DNA from: Pseudomonas chlororaphis subsp. chlororaphis
GTDB taxonomy: Bacteria > Pseudomonadota > Gammaproteobacteria > Pseudomonadales > Pseudomonadaceae
Length of the DNA stretch: 64,000 nt
NCBI RefSeq assembly: GCF_003945765.1
Contig: NZ_CP027712.1
Span: 6,572,001-6,636,000 of the forward strand
Direction: 5' to 3'
Part shown: piece by piece, positions 58,749-64,000 of the stretch
Position numbering within the stretch: position 1 is the first letter of the stretch
Layout of the letters: the number at the start of each line of letters is the position of its first letter
The notes under the pieces: model-generated
What the model saw: the letters and a program-made list of their open reading frames with translations, nothing else
Databases searched by the model: none
What the model was told of the DNA's origin: nothing
Position numbers and translations under genes: made by a program

Positions 58749-59473
58749 TGGCGGATCACCACGGCTGTCAGGTTGTCCCGCGCCGAGCCGCGCAGGGCGC
58801 CGTCGAACAGACGCTCCAGCGCCACCTGCGGCGAAGCCAGGCTCAAGGCATTGCCCAGCGCGTCGCTGGTCAGGCCCTGGTACAGGCCGTCGCTGCACAG
58901 CAGGAAGGCATCGCCGGGGTAGACCTGCAACTCCAGCACATCCAGGGTCAGCTGCTCGCTGGCGCCCACCGCCCGGGTCAGGGCATTGGCCGCCGGATGG
59001 GCCCGCGCCTGCTCGACGCTCATCTGCTGCTCGTCGATCAGTTGCTGCTGCAGCGAATGGTCCTTGGACAGCTGATACAGACGCTGCCCGCGCCACAGGT
59101 AACAGCGGCTGTCGCCGGCCCAGATGCACGCCGCGCGGTCGCCTTCCAGCAACAGCGCGACCACGGTGCTGCCCATGATGCTGTCGTGGCGCTCGGCGGT
59201 GACAGTCAACTCCTGGCCCAGGCGCCGGTTGAGCCAGTGCAGGCACTGGCGCAGGCCCTTGAGCCGCTCGTCGAAGCTGTCTTGCGCCGGCAACTCGGCC
59301 AGGCTGGCGACGATCAACTGGCTGGCGATGTCGCCACCCTGATGCCCGCCCATGCCGTCCGCGACCACCCAGAGCCCCTGCTCCGGACAGTCGAGGAAGG
59401 CATCTTCGTTGCGCGCCCGAACCTTGCCCGGGTCGGTGCGCGCAGCGCTGCGCCAGGTACTGGCAACCAGCAT
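58745..59473 (-). CDS. stp1: T6SS-associated PP2C-type protein phosphatase (Stp1/PppA type)
   Basis: A 242-residue PPM phosphatase. The metal-binding aspartates are in RNEDAF (residues 21-26) and VVADGMGGHQGG (Asp39-Gly40), later the SDGLYQGL segment and the final DNLTAVVIRQ. It removes phosphoryl groups from serine/threonine targets of the neighbouring kinase. It overlaps the stk1 start (ATGA) and begins at the very end of tssM (1-bp overlap), so kinase and phosphatase are coupled with the core genes. Confidence 0.93.
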   Translation of the reverse strand: MLVASTWRSAARTDPGKVRARNEDAFLDCPEQGLWVVADGMGGHQGGDIASQLIVASLAELPAQDSFDERLKGLRQCLHWLNRRLGQELTVTAERHDSIMGSTVVALLLEGDRAACIWAGDSRCYLWRGQRLYQLSKDHSLQQQLIDEQQMSVEQARAHPAANALTRAVGASEQLTLDVLELQVYPGDAFLLCSDGLYQGLTSDALGNALSLASPQVALERLFDGALRGSARDNLTAVVIRQ

Positions 59474-62400
59474 CAGAGCTGCACCGGCATGCGGAAGGTA
59501 CGCAGCACGCCCATGTCGAACGGGTTCGGCGTGCGCTGGCTCATCAGCAGGTAGTTGGCGCGCAGGCCGCCCAGGTCGGCCTTGAGCACCAGCACGTCAC
59601 GGCCGGTCAGGTACTCGGTCTGCATCAGGTCGAACAGACGGAACAGCGACCAGGGGCCGGTGTTCTTTTCGATGCCCACCGGGCGCCCGGCCATCTTGTC
59701 CAGCACCAGGCTGGTGCGGCCGTCTTCGGCGTCGGTCGGCCACTTGAAGGACACCGGCACGATCGGGCCGTGACGGTATTCCATGGTCTTGTCGCCGAAA
59801 CGGAACTCGGAACGGCTCACCGCCGGGTCCAGGGTGTAGGGCTCCAGCTTGAACTGCACCTGCGGCTCCGCCGGGTTCTCCGAGAAGAAGCTCTGGCGGA
59901 TCACCTGGGCCGCGGCCATCTGGTCGAGGTAGACCTTGGACATCGGCAGGCTGTGGCCGTCGATGCTGCGCAGGCGGTAGTTGCCCGGATCGCCGCTGAC
60001 GAAAGGCCGCATGTAGGTTTCGAAGAAGCGATCGGCGATGCCCTGGGCCTTGAAGAACTCGCGGAAATCGCTGATGGCGACATCGCTGGTGCTGTGGGCG
60101 CTGAACGGATAACGCTTGCTGATGGCCTTGCCGTAGAAGCTGTACAGCTCGCTCTGGTAGCGCTGGTTCAGGTACTGGTAGGAGTCGTTGAGCACCAGGC
60201 GCCAGGTGTCTTCCGCCAGCACGTTGAACCATACGCTCACCGGACGCGGCAGGCGCACCGAGGCGTTGCGCAGGTTGCTCAGGGCATCGCGCTGACCGCT
60301 CATGCGGGTCTTGGCCATTTCGAACGCCGCCTGCTCGGGCGCGCTGGCACGGGCCAGGCCGGCCAGTTGCAGTTGCAGGTCGTTCAACGCTTGCAGCGCC
60401 GGCGTCAGGTCCGCCGCCGGGCCGTTGTTGTCGTCCAGCAGACGGTGCAGCGGTTCGAAGCGACGTTGCAGCGACTTCTTCGCGGTGTCCGGCAGGTTCT
60501 TGGCCAAAGCTTCCTGGGCCTTGCCCGCGGCAGCCGCCGCGACCTTGCCCAGCGCCCCGCCCTTCTCGGCGGCTTTATCCGCCGCGGCGGTCACGTCTTC
60601 GGCGCTTTCGGCGATGGCCTGGAAGCGGGTGTTCTCACGCACTTCCACCAACAGTTGCAGCACCGGCGAGTTGGCCGAGGTCAGGCCGGCGACCTGATCG
60701 GCGCCTTCGCCGGCATCGTTGAACGGCTGCAGGCCGACCTGGCCCACCGCTTCGCTCCAGAAGTTGGCGTAGTCGCGGAAGTACAGCTGCTCCAACTCCA
60801 CCATCAGGCGGCGCAGGTCCATGCCGCTGATGCCGCTGCCTTCGCCCAGCACCCAGTTGTCACGCAGGATATCGGTGACCAGCGCCGTGCCCTGGACCGA
60901 GAAATACTGCTGATAACCCTGCTGGGTGTAGAAGCCCGGGATCGCGTAGTCGGTGCCGACGAACAGGCTGCCCTGCGGTCCCAGGTGCTGGCTCAGGCGG
61001 TACTCCGGCAGGCTCCGCGCCTGTTCGCGCAGCACGCGATAGACCACGTTGGCCAGCGACTCGCTGCGCAGCACCTGGCGCGCCTGGGCCACCAGCGTGT
61101 CGTTGAGCGGGTAGCTGAACGGCAGCTTGAGCAGGCGTTCGAAGTGCGCGTTCAGGCCGTTCTGCACCGCGGTGTTGCCGGCGTAACGCGTCGACCAGTC
61201 GCTGGCCACCCAATCCTTGAGCCAGGACGGATCGCGACGGTCCTGCATGTTCAGCATCAGGTACGCCCGCAGGCTGTTGAGCAGGCGGTCGCGGTCACGC
61301 ATGTTGCTGCGGATCTGCCCTTCGAGCATCTGCGCCACTCGTGGCAACAGCTGGGCTTGCAGCTCACGCTCGTAGGCGCTGAGCACCACCGGGTTGCTTT
61401 CCTCGCCCTGGTACAGGCCGACCCGCTCGTGCAGTGATACATCACCCTTGGCCGGGAACACCTTGGTGGCTTCGAAGCTGGTGTCGAGGGTCTTGAGCGC
61501 CGCCATCGCGTCGTCACGGGCGGTCAGCGCGGTGCGCTGCTGGTTCCAGTTCTGCGCCAGGGAGCGCAGGTTTTCCAGGCGCTCGTAGTTGGCGGAGAAA
61601 CCGCCGGCCCACAGCAGGCCGAACAAGGCCAGGGCCACCAGCGCGCCTACGTACAGCGCACGCTGGCCCCAATGGATGCGATTACGCTCGCGCTTGTCCA
61701 GGCCAGCCAGGTCGGCCTCGGGGAAAATCACCCGGCTCAGCAGGTGGTGAATGAAGCGCGAACGGCCGCTGCGCAGGGTCGGCAGCACGCCGGCCGCCAT
61801 GCCCAGGCTGGCGCCGATGCTGGCGGTGTCGGGGTCGAGCTTTTCGGTCAGGTGCGGCGCGCTGGTCAGGTAGAAACCGCGCAGCTGGCTGGCCCGCTGG
61901 TAGCGGTTGCCGGTGAACGCCATGTCGACGAACAGGCACAGGTGCTCGCCGATCTGGCCCAACTGGTGCGGGAAGTCGAGGATGCGGCCACGGCGCTGGG
62001 TGTCGCGCTCCTGGTGCATGCGCATGATCACCTGGCTGTTCAGGCGCCGCAGCAGTTCTTCGAACTCCTGGCGCAGCACGGCGACGTCGGTGCCGTTCTG
62101 TTCCTTGCGGAAGCTGGTGCCAAGCACCTGGTCGCTTTCCTCGCGGCTCAGCTGGTCGAAGAACTCGTCGAAGCCCAACAACTGGTCGGCCTTGCTCAGC
62201 ACCAGGTACACCGGCACATCGACATGCAGTTTCTGGTGCACGTCCTGCAGGCGCGCGCGGACCTGGCGCGCCAGGGTCTCGAGATCCTGCTCGTTGCCGC
62301 TCAGCAGCAGCTCCACCGGAATGGTCACCAGCACGCCATTGAGCGGACGCCCGCGACGGCGCTTGCGCAGCAGGTTGAGCAAGGTGCTCCAGGCACTGCC

Positions 62401-63000
62401 GTCAACTTCCGCGTCGGACTGGGTCAGGTAGCGGCCGGCGGTGTCGATCAGCACGCCATGGTCAGCGAAGTACCAGTCGCAATGCCGGGTGCCGACGGTG
62501 TCGCGGGTCAGCTTGCGGTCGATCTTGTTGATCGGGAACTCAAGGCCCGAGAAGTCCAGCAGGCTGGTCTTGCCGCTGCTCTGCGGACCGATCAGCAGGT
62601 ACCAGGGCAGGTCGTTGCGCCAGCGCTCGCTGCGCCCGCGGTACAGGCTGGAGGTCTTGAGGGTGCGCATGGCTTCCTTGAAGCGGCTGCGCAGCTCTTT
62701 CTGTTCCTCGTCGATCAGCTCTTCGCGGCGCAGGCGTTCCTGGCCGTCTTCGCTGTCTTCCATTTCTTTCTTGCGGACCCCGGCGCGCCAGCTGACGAAG
62801 ACCATGGTCAGGCCCCAGATCAGGAACAGCACGCTGATGGTCAGCAGGCGCGAGGTCGCGCTTTCCCAGAACTTGTAGTCGTTGACCGCCAGCAGCGGCC
62901 CGACGAACCACACCAGCAGTGCCACGAACAGCACCAGCAACAGCGTCCAGACCCACGTCTTGCGCAGGAAGGCGCCGACTTTCTTGAAGAAGTTTTTCAT
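59473..63000 (-). CDS. tssM: T6SS membrane subunit TssM (IcmF)
   Basis: A 1175-residue inner-membrane protein. Two membrane helices lie at about residues 16-39 and 51-71, a cytoplasmic GTPase-like domain follows with Walker A IGPQSSGKTS (near 138-146), and a third helix at about 453-474 leads into a large periplasmic domain ending with the IcmF C-terminal region. It binds TssL and the TssJ lipoprotein and spans the periplasm. ATG at 63000 is preferred to the GTG at 63003 (AGGGA upstream). The Walker A is intact, so ATP/GTP binding is expected. It follows tssL by 14 bp. Confidence 0.96.
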   Translation of the reverse strand: MKNFFKKVGAFLRKTWVWTLLLVLFVALLVWFVGPLLAVNDYKFWESATSRLLTISVLFLIWGLTMVFVSWRAGVRKKEMEDSEDGQERLRREELIDEEQKELRSRFKEAMRTLKTSSLYRGRSERWRNDLPWYLLIGPQSSGKTSLLDFSGLEFPINKIDRKLTRDTVGTRHCDWYFADHGVLIDTAGRYLTQSDAEVDGSAWSTLLNLLRKRRRGRPLNGVLVTIPVELLLSGNEQDLETLARQVRARLQDVHQKLHVDVPVYLVLSKADQLLGFDEFFDQLSREESDQVLGTSFRKEQNGTDVAVLRQEFEELLRRLNSQVIMRMHQERDTQRRGRILDFPHQLGQIGEHLCLFVDMAFTGNRYQRASQLRGFYLTSAPHLTEKLDPDTASIGASLGMAAGVLPTLRSGRSRFIHHLLSRVIFPEADLAGLDKRERNRIHWGQRALYVGALVALALFGLLWAGGFSANYERLENLRSLAQNWNQQRTALTARDDAMAALKTLDTSFEATKVFPAKGDVSLHERVGLYQGEESNPVVLSAYERELQAQLLPRVAQMLEGQIRSNMRDRDRLLNSLRAYLMLNMQDRRDPSWLKDWVASDWSTRYAGNTAVQNGLNAHFERLLKLPFSYPLNDTLVAQARQVLRSESLANVVYRVLREQARSLPEYRLSQHLGPQGSLFVGTDYAIPGFYTQQGYQQYFSVQGTALVTDILRDNWVLGEGSGISGMDLRRLMVELEQLYFRDYANFWSEAVGQVGLQPFNDAGEGADQVAGLTSANSPVLQLLVEVRENTRFQAIAESAEDVTAAADKAAEKGGALGKVAAAAAGKAQEALAKNLPDTAKKSLQRRFEPLHRLLDDNNGPAADLTPALQALNDLQLQLAGLARASAPEQAAFEMAKTRMSGQRDALSNLRNASVRLPRPVSVWFNVLAEDTWRLVLNDSYQYLNQRYQSELYSFYGKAISKRYPFSAHSTSDVAISDFREFFKAQGIADRFFETYMRPFVSGDPGNYRLRSIDGHSLPMSKVYLDQMAAAQVIRQSFFSENPAEPQVQFKLEPYTLDPAVSRSEFRFGDKTMEYRHGPIVPVSFKWPTDAEDGRTSLVLDKMAGRPVGIEKNTGPWSLFRLFDLMQTEYLTGRDVLVLKADLGGLRANYLLMSQRTPNPFDMGVLRTFRMPVQL

Positions 63001-63014
63001 CACACGTCCCTGTA

Positions 63015-63884
63015 TTACGGCTGGGGCTGGACCACGGCCGGGTCAAGCTGCTGATAAGGTTGCAGAACGGTCTCGCGCTGCTCGCCCAGAACCCAGGCGA
63101 ACCCCGAATACATCACCACCAGGCAGACCACCGTGAACAGCGCGACCATCCACCACGGCACGATGCGCACCAGGCTGCGGCGCTTGTCGTGCAAGCCTTC
63201 CCAGTGTGGCGACAGCTCGCGCGGCACGTCGCCACGCAGCTGGCGGATCTGCCGGTACAGCGCGTCGCGAATGCCTTCGAGTTCGAGCATGCCGCGGGCC
63301 ATGACCCGGTACTTGCCCTCGAAGCCCAGCGACAGGCACAGGTACATCAGCTCCAGCATCGGCAGGTGCTTGACCGGGTTCTTCGACAGCCGGTCCAGTA
63401 GCTGGAAGAACTTCTCGCCACCAAAGGTCTCGTTGTGGAAGCTGCTGAGCAGGCTCATCTGCGACCACTCGCTTTCATTGCCCCACGGGGTGGTGACCAC
63501 CGCCTCGTCGACCACGGTGCACAGCACGTAGCGGGCGGCCATGACCTGGCTGCTTTCGGCGCCGTTGTGCAGGGCGCGCACCTCGAACAGCTTCAGCGCC
63601 GAGGTCAGGCGCTCGTTGAGCGCGTACAGGTCTTCGCGGGTGTCGCTGTGCTTGAGGCGCACCACTTCCGACAACAGGTCCGAGGCCGCCGCCACCAGCG
63701 CGTTCAGGCTGATGTTGAAAGCCTCGGCCGGGCGCAGGCGCGCGGCGTAGATCATCCGTTCTTCCAGTTGCTCGAAGCGCGGCGGCGCGGCGAAATCGGT
63801 CAGCGGACTCTGCGCCGGGCCATGGCCCTGGCGATCGAGCAAGACGGTCTTGTCGTCCTGGTTGTGTTCCATGTCCTTGATCAT
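63015..63884 (-). CDS. tssL: T6SS membrane subunit TssL (DotU)
   Basis: A 289-residue protein with a cytoplasmic hook domain (about 35-225, including AARYVLCTVVDEAVVTTPWG and PKHLPMLELMYLCLSLGFEGKY-like segments) and one C-terminal tail anchor (about 243-265). It has no peptidoglycan-binding domain after the anchor. The N-terminus carries DDKTVLLDR with Thr13, a motif of the type that is phosphorylated in Agrobacterium TssL (Thr14) by PpkA. The ATG at 63884 is preceded by AGGA at 10 bases in the end of tssK. Confidence 0.95.
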   Translation of the reverse strand: MIKDMEHNQDDKTVLLDRQGHGPAQSPLTDFAAPPRFEQLEERMIYAARLRPAEAFNISLNALVAAASDLLSEVVRLKHSDTREDLYALNERLTSALKLFEVRALHNGAESSQVMAARYVLCTVVDEAVVTTPWGNESEWSQMSLLSSFHNETFGGEKFFQLLDRLSKNPVKHLPMLELMYLCLSLGFEGKYRVMARGMLELEGIRDALYRQIRQLRGDVPRELSPHWEGLHDKRRSLVRIVPWWMVALFTVVCLVVMYSGFAWVLGEQRETVLQPYQQLDPAVVQPQP

Positions 63885-63889
63885 GTCGG

Positions 63890-64000
63890 TCAGTTCCTGA
63901 TGGCCCAGAATTTCAGTTCAAGCTCGGCGAATTCGCCGGACACGTGGAAGGCGAAACCGCCGGAACGCTCCAGTTGCGCCAGGTCTTCGGAACTGAGTTC
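63890..64000 (-). CDS. tssK: T6SS baseplate protein TssK, C-terminal end (partial)
   Basis: The frame is open from the right edge of the window and gives 36 residues ending FAELELKFWAIRN and a TGA stop at 63892-63890. This is the conserved TssK C-terminus. It lies 5 bp before tssL, the standard tssK-tssL-tssM order. The rest of the gene, and probably the remaining T6SS core genes, lie beyond 64000. TssK links the baseplate to the TssL/TssM membrane complex. Confidence 0.88.
   Translation of the reverse strand, partial: ELSSEDLAQLERSGGFAFHVSGEFAELELKFWAIRN

Overview
The window is chromosomal DNA of a fluorescent Pseudomonas, most likely the P. fluorescens/chlororaphis/protegens group. Evidence: high GC, strong wobble-position G/C bias, the GTAGGAGCGAGGCTTGCCCG-type REP elements, pseudomonad-only genes (crc, algC, pauR, dadAX, kauB), and a gene order that follows, with gaps, P. 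aeruginosa PAO1 from about PA5293 (LysR gene) to PA5347 (next to recG and the HDOD gene). No tRNA, rRNA, CRISPR array, insertion sequence or prophage gene was seen.

Layout. 1-5952: ABC-transporter tail, secreted PI-PLC-like enzyme, chemoreceptor, LysR regulator, MATE exporter. 5987-13193: c-di-GMP phosphodiesterase with a strong Fur box at its promoter, rep helicase, xpt, acetyl-CoA hydrolase-family enzyme, cytochrome c5. 13365-26514: amino-acid and polyamine catabolism (pauR, dadX, ridA-like, dadA, lrp, puuB-like, MocR regulator, kauB, cupin), with a phospholipase D-family lipoprotein and an MFS transporter among them. 26573-45795: housekeeping genes: rpmB-rpmG, peptide-binding protein, radC, coaBC-dut, algC-argB, pyrE, crc, rph, yicC-gmk, rpoZ-spoT-ridA, a lipoprotein, an epimerase and exbB-exbD-tonB. 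45965-50908: oxyR, recG, an HDOD protein and a small SCP2-like protein.

51114-64000, all on the minus strand, is the end of a type VI secretion cluster. In transcription order it holds tssK (3' end), tssL, tssM, an stp-type PP2C phosphatase, an stk-type Ser/Thr kinase, vgrG, a phospholipase D effector of the Tle5b/PldB type and two tandem Sel1-repeat periplasmic proteins that should be its immunity proteins. The tssK-L-M-stp-stk order is that of the H2-T6SS of P. aeruginosa. The two immunity genes and the last ~60 codons of the effector are much richer in A+T than the rest, which points to exchange of the effector 3' end plus immunity genes as a cassette. A small membrane protein gene lies at the edge of the cluster.

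Across the window, convergent gene pairs are mostly separated by either REP elements (four places) or bidirectional intrinsic terminators. The least explained noncoding stretch is the 546-bp gap between rpmB and the peptide-binding-protein gene, which carries a perfect 20-bp palindrome near its centre.
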